Shown piece by piece: positions 12,988 through 23,491 of a DNA stretch of 64,000 bases. Within the stretch, counting starts at the first letter, position 1; the number at the start of each line of letters is the position of its first letter. Origin of the DNA: Mesorhizobium sp. (GTDB lineage Bacteria > Pseudomonadota > Alphaproteobacteria > Rhizobiales > Rhizobiaceae); NCBI GenBank assembly GCA_027492275.1, contig JAPUFC010000077.1, forward strand, positions 96,083-160,082. Reading direction: 5' to 3'. Made by a program: the position numbers and the translations under genes. A model generated the notes under the pieces. The model was not told the origin of the DNA. It worked only from the letters and a program-made list of their open reading frames with translations, and did no database searches.

Positions 12988-13719
12988 TCAGGCGTCGTTG
13001 CGGGGCGGGAGACCCTGTTCTGCCTCCCTTCGCGAAATCTGCTTGTGCAGATGCACCATCAGCGCGGCGGCGAAGAGCGGCGTGAGCAGGTTGACGAGCG
13101 GCACCGCCAATACGGCCGCGATCAGCAGCCCGGCCAGGAACACGGTGCCCCCATGGCGGCCGCGCAACGCCAGCGCCTCCGCCTCGCCGCGGAAGCGCAT
13201 GGCGGCGAACTGAAAGTATTCGCGCCCGAGCAGATAGCCGTTGACGAGGAAGAAGGCGGCGATGTTGACGCCCGGCACCAGAAGCAGCAGCAGCGCCACC
13301 AGGTTGCCGGCCAGCACGATGCCGAGGAACTTCAGCGCCAGCACCATGGCCCGCAGCGGCGGCACGGCGCGGCCGGGCGGATCGGCCGGATAGCTTTGCC
13401 GCTCGACCGTCTCGGCGACGTCGTCCAGAAAAAGGCCGGCGATCAGCGCCGAGACCGGCGCGATCAGGAAGGCCAGTCCCACCGCCATGCCGATGCCCGC
13501 GAACAGGGCGGCGAAGAAGCTCAGCCAGCCGGCCCAGCCCGGAAAGCCCGGCAGGGCCGCGTCGATCCAGGGCAGGGCCAGCCAGTCGAACAGTTCCTTC
13601 AGCCCGAACCACAGGCCGAGCAGCGCCAGCAGCGTGAGGCCGAGCGTCTTCCACAGCACCGCCCGGAACGGCGGTGTGAAAAGCTGCGCGGCCGCCAGTC
13701 TCGCGGAATCGAGGATCAT
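12988..13719 (-). CDS. CysZ/EI24-family integral membrane protein (putative sulfate permease)
   Basis: This 243-residue protein has several hydrophobic segments and the GREYF-type block (NGYLLGREYFQFAAM) characteristic of the EI24/CysZ family (PF07264). CysZ proteins mediate sulfate uptake in some proteobacteria, but no cysteine biosynthesis gene is next to it here, so the substrate is inferred from family only. The ATG at 13,719 (MILDSARLAAAQLF) follows a good GGGAG ribosome site. A longer in-frame extension is Arg-rich, unconserved and rejected. It is divergent from the adenosine kinase gene. Confidence 0.82.
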   Translation of the reverse strand: MILDSARLAAAQLFTPPFRAVLWKTLGLTLLALLGLWFGLKELFDWLALPWIDAALPGFPGWAGWLSFFAALFAGIGMAVGLAFLIAPVSALIAGLFLDDVAETVERQSYPADPPGRAVPPLRAMVLALKFLGIVLAGNLVALLLLLVPGVNIAAFFLVNGYLLGREYFQFAAMRFRGEAEALALRGRHGGTVFLAGLLIAAVLAVPLVNLLTPLFAAALMVHLHKQISRREAEQGLPPRNDA

Positions 13720-13893
13720 CCGGTGCTCCCTTCGCGGTTGAGATAGGTCCCGCGCGGCGCGCCCACAAGCATGCGTCCGAGCGCGGGCCGCGATTGTGCC
13801 GGCGGACGCGTTCTGCGCGCTGGACCTGGCGCCTCGCGGCATGCGACAAGGCCGGCGTTTGTGCCGCCACCCGAGTCAGGAGCCTTCCGCCCC

Positions 13894-14886
13894 ATGAGCC
13901 AATACGACGTGCTGTGCATCGGCAACGCCATCGTGGACATCATCGCGCAATGCGACGACGCGTTCCTGAGCGAGAACGGCATCGTCAAGGGCGCGATGAA
14001 CCTGATCGACGCGGAGCGCGCGGAACTGCTCTACGCCCGCATGGGGCCGGCGATCGAGGCCTCCGGCGGCAGCGCCGGCAACACGGCGGCCGGCGTGGCG
14101 GGCTTCGGCGGACGGGCGGCCTATTTCGGCAAGGTGGCCGACGACGAGCTCGGCCGCATCTACGCCCACGACATCCGCGCCCAGGGCGTCGCCTTCGACA
14201 CGACGCCGCTTCCAGGCGAGCCGCCGACGGCGCGCTCCATGATCTTCGTCACGCCGGACGGCGAGCGTTCGATGAACACCTATCTCGGCGCCTGCGTGGA
14301 GCTCGGGCCGGAGGATGTCGAGGACGACAAGGCGCGGGGCGCCAAGGTGACCTATTTCGAGGGCTATCTGTGGGATCCGCCGCGCGCCAAGGAGGCCATC
14401 CGCCTCGCCGCCGCCCACGCGCACCAGGCCGGCCGCGAGGTCTCCATGACGCTGTCCGACCCGTTCTGCGTCGACCGCTACCGCGACGAGTTCCTGGAAC
14501 TGATGCGCTCGGGCACGGTCGACATCGTCTTCGCCAACGAGAGCGAGGCGAAGTCGCTCTACCGGACCGGCTCCTTCGAGACGGCGCTGGAGGCGATCCG
14601 CAAGGATTGCAGGATCGCCGCCGTGACGCGCTCCGAGCTCGGCTCGGTGATCGTGCGCGGCGACGAGACGGTGGTCATCGACGCCGTGAGGATCGAGGAA
14701 CTGGTCGACACGACCGGCGCCGGCGACCTCTACGCCGCCGGCTTCCTGCACGGCTATACCGCCGGCCTCGGCCTCAAGGCGTGCGGCGACCTCGGCTCCT
14801 TCGCCGCCGGGCTGGTGATCCAGCAGGTCGGTCCTCGCCCGCGCAAGAATCTTCGCGACGAGGCGCGCAGGGCCGGGCTGCTGTAG
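13894..14886 (+). CDS. Adenosine kinase (PfkB/ribokinase family)
   Basis: This 330-residue PfkB-family sugar kinase carries the N-terminal GNAIVDI block, the SGGSAGNTAAG substrate motif and the C-terminal DTTGAGDLYAAGF signature, where the Asp is the catalytic base. Close relatives in rhizobia are annotated as adenosine kinases that phosphorylate adenosine to AMP for purine salvage. Length and the N-terminal sequence support the ATG at 13,894, behind AGGAG. It ends 10 bases before the convergent acyltransferase gene. Specificity for adenosine rather than another nucleoside or sugar is based on family resemblance. Confidence 0.87.
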   Translation: MSQYDVLCIGNAIVDIIAQCDDAFLSENGIVKGAMNLIDAERAELLYARMGPAIEASGGSAGNTAAGVAGFGGRAAYFGKVADDELGRIYAHDIRAQGVAFDTTPLPGEPPTARSMIFVTPDGERSMNTYLGACVELGPEDVEDDKARGAKVTYFEGYLWDPPRAKEAIRLAAAHAHQAGREVSMTLSDPFCVDRYRDEFLELMRSGTVDIVFANESEAKSLYRTGSFETALEAIRKDCRIAAVTRSELGSVIVRGDETVVIDAVRIEELVDTTGAGDLYAAGFLHGYTAGLGLKACGDLGSFAAGLVIQQVGPRPRKNLRDEARRAGLL

Positions 14887-14896
14887 AGCCGTTCGC

Positions 14897-15958
14897 TCAG
14901 TCGGCAGCGGGTCGGCTGCCCGGCCCGAGCCGCTTTCCGATGACGAAGCCGAACACCGGCAGCCAGCGCGTGATGACGATCTCCGCCACGATCGGCCCGA
15001 CGATCGCGGCGACGAAGCCGGCGGTCAGCGACACCCACAGATTGTCTGGCGACACCCTGACGGCCACCTCGGTGAAGATGGTGTGGAACAGGTAGATCGA
15101 GAAGGAATAGACGCCGATCCACGCCAGCCAGCCGACGGTCGGGAAGATCATCAGCAGGAGCAGGATGCAGGTGAGGCTCATGCCCAGTATGACCGGATCG
15201 TGCTTGGTGATCTCGCCGCCGCCGAGCGTCAGGTTGAAGGCATAGGCGAGGAACAGCGCGGCCGCCACGGCCAGCACGGTCGTCACCGCGGCGGCGTTGG
15301 CTTCCAGCCAGGGACGTATGCGGCAGGCGAGCACGCCGAGCGAGAAGAAGGGCAGGATATAGGCGGCGTCGCCGATCGACAGCACCGGGATGTCGCGGAA
15401 GGGAGACAGGAAGAGCGCCAGCGAGCCCGCCAGGATCAGCGCCACGTTCCGCACCGGGCTTCGCGGGAAGGCGCCGTCGACCACCGCGTAGACGAGGAAG
15501 ACGAAGAACAGCGCCTGCAGGAACCAGAGATGCGAGAACGGGTGCAGCAGATAGTGCGAAAAGCTCTGCGCGCCTTGCGGATCGGCCAGCGTCTTCAGCG
15601 CGAAGAGAAGCACGGTGAGGCACAGGAACGGCACCAGCAGCCGCCGCACCTTCTTTTTCTCGAAGGCCAGCACCGAGCCCGGGACGACCGGCCTGAAGGC
15701 GTAGATGAAGCCCGACAGGAAGCTGAACAGCGGCATGCGGATCGGCTCCATGACCTCATGGAAGACCATGATCCACGGCATGTCGGCGCTGAGGCGCGCC
15801 AGCGCGGCCTCCGTCACGTGGAATCCGACCAGGAGAAGGCAGGCGAGGCCGCGCAGGCTGTTCAGCCGCAGCGAGCCGGGCCAGGCTCCGCTGGCCGTCA
15901 GTGCCGGCCCGGCGCTGGCGCGATAGCGCTCGCCGCCCGTCTCGGAAACCGTTGTCAT
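14897..15958 (-). CDS. Acyltransferase 3 family membrane protein (OafA/YrhL-like)
   Basis: The 353-residue protein is almost entirely hydrophobic, with about ten transmembrane segments. It begins with the LNSLRGLACLLLVGFHV block that holds the conserved Arg and His of acyltransferase 3 enzymes (PF01757). Such proteins transfer acetyl or other acyl groups to envelope polysaccharides, Nod factors or glycans. No polysaccharide cluster adjoins it, so the acceptor is unknown. I chose the ATG at 15,958 (MTTVSETGG), preceded by AGGGGCGG; an upstream in-frame start at 16,015 is less well supported. Confidence 0.85.
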   Translation of the reverse strand: MTTVSETGGERYRASAGPALTASGAWPGSLRLNSLRGLACLLLVGFHVTEAALARLSADMPWIMVFHEVMEPIRMPLFSFLSGFIYAFRPVVPGSVLAFEKKKVRRLLVPFLCLTVLLFALKTLADPQGAQSFSHYLLHPFSHLWFLQALFFVFLVYAVVDGAFPRSPVRNVALILAGSLALFLSPFRDIPVLSIGDAAYILPFFSLGVLACRIRPWLEANAAAVTTVLAVAAALFLAYAFNLTLGGGEITKHDPVILGMSLTCILLLLMIFPTVGWLAWIGVYSFSIYLFHTIFTEVAVRVSPDNLWVSLTAGFVAAIVGPIVAEIVITRWLPVFGFVIGKRLGPGSRPAAD

Positions 15959-16066
15959 CGTGCCGCCCCTGTCGCTAGGTGAAGGCTCTAGCACCGAAGC
16001 CCCTCGGCCCGCCACCGCGACCCGGCCACAGGGTTAAGGCGCCATGACCGCGACTCCTGCTTAATC

Positions 16067-16094
16067 TTGACTAATGCGATCAGGAATTTATGGT
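16067..16094 (+). promoter_or_regulatory. Candidate sigma-70 promoter for the beta-propeller protein gene
   Basis: A TTGACT hexamer (16,067-16,072) lies 16 bases upstream of TATGGT (16,089-16,094). The expected transcription start is about 50 bases before the ATG at 16,152. The -35 box matches well; the -10 box matches four of six positions. Confidence 0.5.
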
Positions 16095-16151
16095 GCGCGC
16101 CGACCCCCACCCGATCCCAGGCAGGGGCCAAGGCTCACTAGGGGGTGACCG

Positions 16152-17516
16152 ATGACCAAGTCCTTTCTGAAGACGATTCTCCTGACCTCCACGCTTCTCG
16201 CCACCGGCGCAAGCGTGGCCATGGCCGACGGCGCATGGGTGGCCGGCCCCACCACGATCAAGGGCAGCCTGCGCGCCGGCACGCGCGAAGCGCCGGTTCA
16301 GCCGGGCAGCGAAACGGTGCTGACGGTGCGCAACGTCAAGCCCGGCGCGACCATCACCGTGCTGCGCGGAACGGAGCTGCTGACGCCGCAGCCGCTGGCC
16401 GCCGACGACAAGGGCAGCGTCGACGTGCCGATCAAGGTGCCTGCCGACGCCGAACTGGGTCTGCAGCCGCTGACCGTGATCTCCAACAATCCGGCCGGTA
16501 CGATGCTGGTCAACCTCAAGCTTTCCAAGGTCGTGCCGCCATCGAACGAGGCTGCCTTCGAGGTGAAGTCGGGCGAGGTCGGCGAGCGCGCCTACCAGTC
16601 GGCCGTTTCCAAGGATGGCAAGCTGTATGTCGCCTCGGCGCGCGGCAAGAGCCTGGAAAGCGGCCTGGTGCGCCTCGACGCCATGACCCTCGCCGTGGAG
16701 GCCGAGGGCGAGATCGCGCCGTCGGCCAACGCCAAGGACGGGGTGATCGACGTGTTCGGCATCGCCGTGGACGACGCCAACGGCCGCGTGTGGACCACCA
16801 ACACGCTGAACAACACCGTCACCGTCTACGACGCGAAGGATTTGAAGGCGGTCAAGGTCTTCCCCGAAGGCTCGATCGCGCATCCGCGCGACGTCGTCAT
16901 CGACCAGGACAACAACCGCGCCTATGTCAACGCCGCGCTCACCGGCGACGTCGAGGTCTACGATTCCAAGACGCTGGAGCATCTCGACACGCTGCGCTTC
17001 GACGCGGCGGTCGGCCGCGCCGTGTTCGGCACCATGAACCTCGACCTCGACGCCAAGGCGGGCCGGCTCTATTCGGTCAGCCGCGACACGCCGTGGGCCG
17101 GCTGGGTCGATCTCAAGACCGGCAAGAGCACGACCTTCGAGGTGCCCCAGATCGTCGGCGGCTCGGCCATCGCGCACGATCCCGAGACGGGCCGCATGTA
17201 CATCGCCAGCCAGGACAGCGACAATGTCGTGGTGCTCGACAAGGAGGGCAAGCTCGTGGCCGACACCTATGTCGGCGCCGGCGGCGTCGGCATCGTCTGG
17301 AATGCCAGGACCAAGCAGGTCTATGCGGCGACGCGCGCGGGCGGCACGGTCGCGGTGCTCGACGCCGACGGAAAGCTGGTCGCGAACCTGCCGATGGGCG
17401 ACGTGCCGAACCACCTGACCGTCGATGCGGACGGCGCGGTCTACGCCGTCACCATGTACGGCCCGAAGGACGAGAGCCAGGCCGGCACGGTGACCCGCAT
17501 CACCGTGAAGAAGTAG
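16152..17516 (+). CDS. Exported YncE-like beta-propeller protein
   Basis: The 454-residue protein starts with a signal peptide (about 1-25, ending AMADG). An Ig-like segment with VLTVRNVKPGATITVLRG comes next, and a repeated propeller of YVASARG/VWTTNTLNNTVTVYD-type blades fills the rest. This is the YncE/40-residue YVTN beta-propeller pattern. YncE-like proteins are periplasmic and bind DNA, lipid-linked precursors or metal siderophores in different systems, so no firm function can be given. A GGGGG ribosome site precedes the ATG. It stands alone between two opposite-strand genes and is followed by a strong hairpin. Confidence 0.82.
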   Translation: MTKSFLKTILLTSTLLATGASVAMADGAWVAGPTTIKGSLRAGTREAPVQPGSETVLTVRNVKPGATITVLRGTELLTPQPLAADDKGSVDVPIKVPADAELGLQPLTVISNNPAGTMLVNLKLSKVVPPSNEAAFEVKSGEVGERAYQSAVSKDGKLYVASARGKSLESGLVRLDAMTLAVEAEGEIAPSANAKDGVIDVFGIAVDDANGRVWTTNTLNNTVTVYDAKDLKAVKVFPEGSIAHPRDVVIDQDNNRAYVNAALTGDVEVYDSKTLEHLDTLRFDAAVGRAVFGTMNLDLDAKAGRLYSVSRDTPWAGWVDLKTGKSTTFEVPQIVGGSAIAHDPETGRMYIASQDSDNVVVLDKEGKLVADTYVGAGGVGIVWNARTKQVYAATRAGGTVAVLDADGKLVANLPMGDVPNHLTVDADGAVYAVTMYGPKDESQAGTVTRITVKK

Positions 17517-17531
17517 GCTGAGCCTATCGAG

Positions 17532-17559
17532 GCAGGACCGGCCGCGCGGCCGGTCCTGC
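17532..17559 (+). terminator. Perfect 12-bp stem hairpin between convergent genes
   Basis: GCAGGACCGGCC and GGCCGGTCCTGC pair perfectly around a GCGC loop. It lies 15 bases after the propeller gene and 29 bases from the end of the convergent lyase-like gene. No T tract follows, so a bidirectional, possibly Rho-assisted terminator or a 3'-end stabiliser is the best reading. Confidence 0.6.
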
Positions 17560-17588
17560 GATCCTGTCCGCTCGAGGCGGATCGCGCC

Positions 17589-18407
17589 TTAATCGACGGT
17601 CCCGTTGAAGCGCGCGACGATCTTGGCCGACGGCATGGCGGCGCGCGTGAAGCCGAAAGTGCCGTCGCGCAGCATCTCCCGGCAGGCCGTCTCCAGCATG
17701 CCGTAGGCGAAATTGGCCAGGCGCGGCCCGAGCGAGATGCGCGCCGCGCCGGCCTCCGCCAGCGCCTTCACGCTGAAACCCGGCTGAACCAGCACGTTGA
17801 CGGGCTTCGCCACCGCCGCGCAGACGGAAGCGACCTGCTCGACGGTCGTCAGCCCGGGCGCATAGAGCACGTCGGCCCCGGCCTTCTCGAACGCTTGCAG
17901 CCGGCGGATCGTGTCGTCGAGGTCCGGCCTGTTCCAGAGGAAGTTCTCCGCCCGCGCCGTGAACACGAAGTCGTGCTTGAGCGCCCGCGCCGCCTCCACG
18001 GCCGCCGCGACCCGCTCCACCGCATGCGCGAGGCCGTAGATCGGATTGGCCGGATCGCCTGTATGGTCCTCGATCGAACAGCCGGCCAAGCCCGCCGCCT
18101 CGGCCGCGAAGACGGTCTCGGCCGCGCTTTCGGGACTGTCGCCCTTGCCGCGCTCGAGGTCGGCCGACACCGGCAGGCCCGTCGCCCCGACGATCTCGCG
18201 GCAGTGCTGGATCATCACTTCGAACGGGACGGCGCCGTCGGGCAGGCCGCGCGAGAAGGCGAAGCCCGCGCTTGTCGTGGCCAGCGCCTGGAAGCCGAAG
18301 GAGGCCAGCAGCTTGGCCGTGCCGATGTCCCACGGATTGGGAATGACGAAGGCGCCGTGGGCGTGGTGCAGCGCCCGGAAAACCTTGCCCCTGTCGGCGC
18401 CCTTCAT
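17589..18407 (-). CDS. Isocitrate lyase/PEP mutase superfamily protein
   Basis: The 272-residue TIM-barrel protein resembles the short PEP mutase/isocitrate lyase group. The N-terminal block is NPWDIGTAKLLA, a metal-binding Asp sits in VSADLERGKGD, and SIEDHTGD follows; near 145-190 come FTARAENFL and GADVLYAPGL. These enzymes cleave or form C-C or C-P bonds next to a carboxylate (2-methylisocitrate, oxaloacetate, phosphonopyruvate). The KKCGH-type loop of true isocitrate lyases is absent. A clear GGAGG precedes the ATG. It may be cotranscribed after dut, which lies 18 bases upstream on the same strand. Confidence 0.85.
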   Translation of the reverse strand: MKGADRGKVFRALHHAHGAFVIPNPWDIGTAKLLASFGFQALATTSAGFAFSRGLPDGAVPFEVMIQHCREIVGATGLPVSADLERGKGDSPESAAETVFAAEAAGLAGCSIEDHTGDPANPIYGLAHAVERVAAAVEAARALKHDFVFTARAENFLWNRPDLDDTIRRLQAFEKAGADVLYAPGLTTVEQVASVCAAVAKPVNVLVQPGFSVKALAEAGAARISLGPRLANFAYGMLETACREMLRDGTFGFTRAAMPSAKIVARFNGTVD

Positions 18408-18425
18408 CGTTTCCTCCGTGAGAAG

Positions 18426-18887
18426 TCAGCCTGTCCCCGTAGAACCGAAACCACCCGCGCCGCGTTCCGTCGCCGCCGCATGGCCGCGCTCCTCCAGCCG
18501 CGCCCTCGCCACGGCCGCGAACACGATCTGCGCGATGCGCATGCCGCGCGTCACGGCGAAATCCTCCTCGCCGAGATTGACCAGCAGCACCTTGACCTCG
18601 CCGCGATAGTCGCTGTCGATGGTGCCCGGCGTATTGAGGCAGGTGACGCCATGTCTGAGGGCCAGGCCGGAACGCGGCCGCACCTGCCCCTCGAACCCCT
18701 CGGCGATCTCCATGACGAGGCCGGTCGGCACCAGCGCGCGCCTGCCGGGCAGGATCAGGATCGGGCGGTCCGCCGCGTTGGCGGCGCGCAGGTCGAGCCC
18801 GGCCGCGCCGGCGGTTTCGTACCCGGGAAGGTCGAGGCCGTCGCTATGCGCGAGGCGCTGGATGCCGATGAGGGGAGCGCTGGTCAT
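18426..18887 (-). CDS. dut: dUTP diphosphatase
   Basis: The trimeric enzyme hydrolyses dUTP to dUMP and pyrophosphate, limiting uracil in DNA. The 153-residue length and all five motifs fit: [39 protein letters not shown] and the C-terminal GAGGFGSTG that closes over the nucleotide. The ATG at 18,887 gives the standard start; the ribosome site is weak. It is followed 18 bases later by the PEP mutase-like gene on the same strand and is divergent from prfC. Confidence 0.95.
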   Translation of the reverse strand: MTSAPLIGIQRLAHSDGLDLPGYETAGAAGLDLRAANAADRPILILPGRRALVPTGLVMEIAEGFEGQVRPRSGLALRHGVTCLNTPGTIDSDYRGEVKVLLVNLGEEDFAVTRGMRIAQIVFAAVARARLEERGHAAATERGAGGFGSTGTG

Positions 18888-19001
18888 GACGCCGATGCTA
18901 TCGAGCCTCGGCGCGCCCGCGTCAATCCGGTTCGGCGCGATTTGACATCCGGGCGCAGGGCACCCTAGAACCCCGCGCGACACGGTTCCAAGGTTTCCCC
19001 G

Positions 19002-20569
<1,568 letters not shown>

Positions 20570-20594
<25 letters not shown>

Positions 20595-21400
20595 TCTGGT
20601 GCCGCCTGATCTGGTGCCGCCTGATCCGCCTTCGCCTGCCGGCCCACGGTCGTCCTGCCGTTCGGCCCGCCGGGATGACGGCGCAGGCGGATGCGTTTCA
20701 GCACCAGCAGCGCCGCATGCCAGTGGATCGCCGCCGTCACCTTGAGGGTGAGCAGCGGATGGGTGAAAAGCAGCCGCGCCAGCGCGCCGTCGCCGATCGC
20801 CTCGCGCCTGCCGGACATGGAGGCGAACAGCACCGGCCCTTCCGGGTCCGAGGCCTCGATGGCCACCGCCATCGCGTCGTCCGGCGGCGTCACCTTGAAG
20901 CGGTAGGACAGGCCCATGTCCATGAAGGGCGAGACATGGAACGCCTTGTCGCTTTCCTGCACCAGCGGCCTTTCGTCACCATCCACCGCGATCAGGTAGG
21001 TGTGCATCTCGCCGAACGTGTTGTGGACTTCGTAGAGCATCGCCGCCAGCCGCCCGTCGGCACGGTGGCAGAAGAAGACGCTGAGCGGATTGAAGGCGTA
21101 GCCGAGGATGCGCGGCATGGTGAGAAGCCGGATCGGCCCGCCGCCCGTGTCGATCCCGGCCTTGGCCAGCCGGGCCTCGATCTGCGGCTTCAGCGGCGCG
21201 CCGCCGCGCTCGCCATAGTCGCGCTCGAAGAAGGAAAAGACGTTGGCGCGGTTGACGGAGAAGAGCCGGTTTGTCGTCGCGAGCCCGTCGAGATCGTCGA
21301 GGTCGAGCAGCATCCAGAACACGCGGTAAGCCAGGCTGTGGGCGCGTGGGCGGACCCGCCTGTGCATCACCCGTCCGACATAGAGCGCCGAGCAGACCAT
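20570..21400 (-). CDS. DUF1365 family protein
   Basis: This 276-residue protein has the DUF1365 core: LYVGRVMHRRVRP near the N-terminus, MPRILGYAFNPLSVFFCH, EVHNTFGEMHTYL and AFHVSPFMDM. The family is found next to FAD oxidoreductases and CFA-synthase-like methyltransferases and is thought to work in fatty acid or lipid modification; its chemistry is not established. The ATG lies two bases after the stop of the FAD oxidoreductase gene, so the two are almost certainly cotranslated. The C-terminus ends in a low-complexity AAPDQ repeat encoded by a 15-bp tandem repeat shared with the end of prfC. Confidence 0.88.
20587..20626. repeat. 15-bp tandem repeat across two convergent gene ends
   Basis: The unit CCGCCTGATCTGGTG occurs at 20,587-20,601 and 20,602-20,616 and partly at 20,617-20,626. 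The first copy contains the prfC stop codon. On the other strand the copies encode repeated AAPDQ at the DUF1365 C-terminus. Being a multiple of three, copy changes keep the minus frame open. Confidence 0.9.
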
Positions 21401-21402
21401 CG

Positions 21403-22752
21403 TCACGCCGCCGCGTCGAGCGCCGCTTCCGGCTGCGGCAGCCGGATGCGGCCGGATTCCATCGCCACCTGCCACGGGCGGCGCACCCCGCCGAGCTGCT
21501 CGGCCACGGCGAGGCCGGATTGCAGCCCGTCCTCGTGGAAACCCGCGCCGAAATAGGCGCCGCAGAACCAGACGCGGTTCGCGCCTTGCAGCGACCACAG
21601 CCGCGCCTGCGCCGAAAGGGCGGCGGCGTCGAAGATCGGATGCTTGTATGTTTCGGTGCGGATGACCGTTTCGGCGCGCGGCCGGCGCCGCGGGTTCAGC
21701 GTGACGAAATAGGACTTGTCGGTGTCCAGGTTCTGCAGGCGGTTCATCCAGTAGGTGACGCTGCATGGCTCGCCGCTCGCCTGCCGGTCGCCGAGATGGT
21801 TCCAGCTCGACCAGGCGGCGCGCCGTCGCGGCATCAGGGCCGCGTCGGAATGCAGCACCGCGACGTTCTCGCTGTAGCGGAAGGCCGACAGCAGCGCGGC
21901 CTCCTCTTCGGTCGGGCGATCGAGCATCGCCAGCGCGTCGTTGGCGTGGGCGGCGATGACGACCTCGTCGAAGCGCCGCATCCAGCCGCGCGCACCCTCC
22001 ACCAGTACCCCGTCGGCATGGCGCACGACGCGGCGCACCGGCTCGCCGGTCTCGACCGTGCCGCCGAAATCGGCGCGCAGGCGCTCGACATAGCTGCGGC
22101 TGCCGCCCGCCACGGTGCGCCAGGCCGGCCGGCCCGAAAGCTTCAGCAGGCCGTGATTGTCGTGGAAGCGGATGAAGGCCGAGGCCGGATAGGACAGGAT
22201 TTCCGCGCAGGGCGCCGACCAGATCGCGCCGGCCATCGGCAGGAGGTGGTCGTCGCGGAAGGGCTTTCCGTAGCCGCCGGCATCCAGATAGTCGCCGAGC
22301 GACAGCAGCCTGCCGCCGAAATGGGCGATGTCGCGCGGCGCGCGGCGATAGAAGCGCAGCAGGTCCTGCAGCATGGACCAGAAGCGCGGGCTCCAGATGT
22401 TGCGGCGCTGGGCGAACAGGCCGCGCAGACTGGTGCCGCTGTATTCCAGCAGGCCGTCGTCCAGCGACACGGCGAACGACATCTCCGTCTCCTGCGAGGC
22501 GATGCCGAAATGGTCGAGCAGGGCGCAGAAGTTGGGATAGGTGGCGCGGTTGAAGACGATGAAGCCGGTGTCGACGGGCAGGCTGCGCCCGTCCTCCGCG
22601 ACGTCGACCGTGTTCGCATGGCCGCCGAGCCGGCCGTCGCTTTCGTAGAGCGTCACGTCATGCGCCCTGGACAGGAGCCAGGCGGCGGAGAGGCCGGAGA
22701 TGCCGCTGCCGATGACCGCGATCGCCTTGCGCCGTTCGGCGTGTCCGTGCAT
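21403..22752 (-). CDS. FAD-dependent oxidoreductase (amine oxidase/desaturase-like)
   Basis: The 449-residue flavoprotein opens with a dinucleotide-binding motif IGSGISGLSAAW, then ESDGRLGGHANTV and VDTGFIVFN. These are typical of NAD(P)-binding Rossmann/FAD proteins in the protoporphyrinogen oxidase, phytoene desaturase and amine oxidase group. Close relatives lie beside DUF1365 and CFA-synthase-like genes in RpoE-ChrR regions, where a role in acyl-chain oxidation is suspected. AAAGG precedes the ATG. A promoter-like element on the minus strand at 22,781-22,810 faces this gene. Substrate unproven. Confidence 0.88.
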   Translation of the reverse strand: MHGHAERRKAIAVIGSGISGLSAAWLLSRAHDVTLYESDGRLGGHANTVDVAEDGRSLPVDTGFIVFNRATYPNFCALLDHFGIASQETEMSFAVSLDDGLLEYSGTSLRGLFAQRRNIWSPRFWSMLQDLLRFYRRAPRDIAHFGGRLLSLGDYLDAGGYGKPFRDDHLLPMAGAIWSAPCAEILSYPASAFIRFHDNHGLLKLSGRPAWRTVAGGSRSYVERLRADFGGTVETGEPVRRVVRHADGVLVEGARGWMRRFDEVVIAAHANDALAMLDRPTEEEAALLSAFRYSENVAVLHSDAALMPRRRAAWSSWNHLGDRQASGEPCSVTYWMNRLQNLDTDKSYFVTLNPRRRPRAETVIRTETYKHPIFDAAALSAQARLWSLQGANRVWFCGAYFGAGFHEDGLQSGLAVAEQLGGVRRPWQVAMESGRIRLPQPEAALDAAA

Positions 22753-22780
22753 GAGGCTGCCTTTCCGCTGTGATCTGACT

Positions 22781-22810
22781 TATCTACGTAGCGGTGGAAG
22801 CTTCGGTTCA
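22781..22810 (-). promoter_or_regulatory. Candidate ECF-sigma promoter driving the FAD oxidoreductase/DUF1365 pair
   Basis: On the minus strand TGAACC (22,810-22,805) is separated by 18 bases from TAGATA (22,786-22,781). Transcription would start about 20 bases before the ATG at 22,752. It differs from the -35 box of the divergent sigma gene at one position and has the same spacing, which suggests that the local RpoE recognises both. Confidence 0.5.
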
Positions 22811-22835
22811 GTGTCGCCGTTTGCATGAGGGTCGG

Positions 22836-22865
22836 TGATCCGATTGCGATGCGGTCCCGTATCTG
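22836..22865 (+). promoter_or_regulatory. Candidate autoregulated ECF-sigma promoter for the rpoE-chrR operon
   Basis: TGATCC (22,836-22,841) stands 18 bases from TATCTG (22,860-22,865). TGATC as -35 element is what is known for Rhodobacter sphaeroides RpoE targets. The start site would lie near 22,872, so an ATG at 22,871 is unlikely to be used and the ATG at 22,949 is favoured for the sigma factor. Confidence 0.55.
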
Positions 22866-22948
22866 GAGGCATGTCGGTTGCAGTCGCGGTCAGAGATCGG
22901 TGGAGGGTGCCGGGCTGGGAAGGCTCCCGGCGCCGGAGCGCTGCTGCC

Positions 22949-23491
22949 ATGACGGGTGCCGACGACCTCATTCGCGCCATCGCGACCTCCGCGGACCGCA
23001 AGGCGTTCGCGGCGCTGTTCGACCATTTCGCGCCGAGGATCAAGGCGATGATGATGCGGGGCGGCGCGGCCGCGGACCTTGCCGAGGAGCTGGCGCAGGA
23101 GACGATGCTGTCGGTGTGGCGCAAGGCGGCGCTTTTCGATCCGTCGCGCGCCGGCGCATCGACCTGGATCGCGGCGATCGCCCGCAACCTGCGCATCGAC
23201 GCGGCGCGCCGCGAGAAGCGCTCGCGGCTGCCGGACGTTTATGAAATCCTCGACGAGCAGCCGCCGGCGCAACCCGACGACGAGCTGTCCGGCTCGCAGC
23301 GCGACGCGCGGGTGCGGGCCGCCATGACGACGCTTTCGGCGGAACAGTATACGGTGGTGCAGCTCGCCTTCATGGAGGGGCTGAGCCATCAGGACGTCGC
23401 CACGCGGCTTTCCATTCCGCTTGGCACGGTCAAATCCAGGCTGCGCCTCGCCATGGCGCGGCTGCGCGGCACGCTGGAGGAGCTGCGATGA
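22949..23491 (+). CDS. rpoE: ECF RNA polymerase sigma factor, RpoE of the ChrR-controlled type
   Basis: The 180-residue sigma factor has region 2 (DHFAPRIKAMMMRGG to LAEELAQETMLSVWRKAALFD and STWIAAIARNLRIDAARR) and region 4 (LSAEQYTVVQLAFMEGLSHQDVATRL with the helix-turn-helix IPLGTVKSRLRLAMARLR). In R. sphaeroides the homologue directs the singlet-oxygen response and is held by ChrR. Its stop overlaps the chrR start in ATGA (23,488-23,491). The ATG at 22,949 gives the usual length; a longer form from 22,871 would begin almost at the predicted transcription start. Confidence 0.9.
   Translation: MTGADDLIRAIATSADRKAFAALFDHFAPRIKAMMMRGGAAADLAEELAQETMLSVWRKAALFDPSRAGASTWIAAIARNLRIDAARREKRSRLPDVYEILDEQPPAQPDDELSGSQRDARVRAAMTTLSAEQYTVVQLAFMEGLSHQDVATRLSIPLGTVKSRLRLAMARLRGTLEELR

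Noticed and set aside
22835..22948. Longer sigma factor starting upstream of 22,949
   Set aside because: The extension would include the predicted promoter and start site, and the added residues are not sigma-like.
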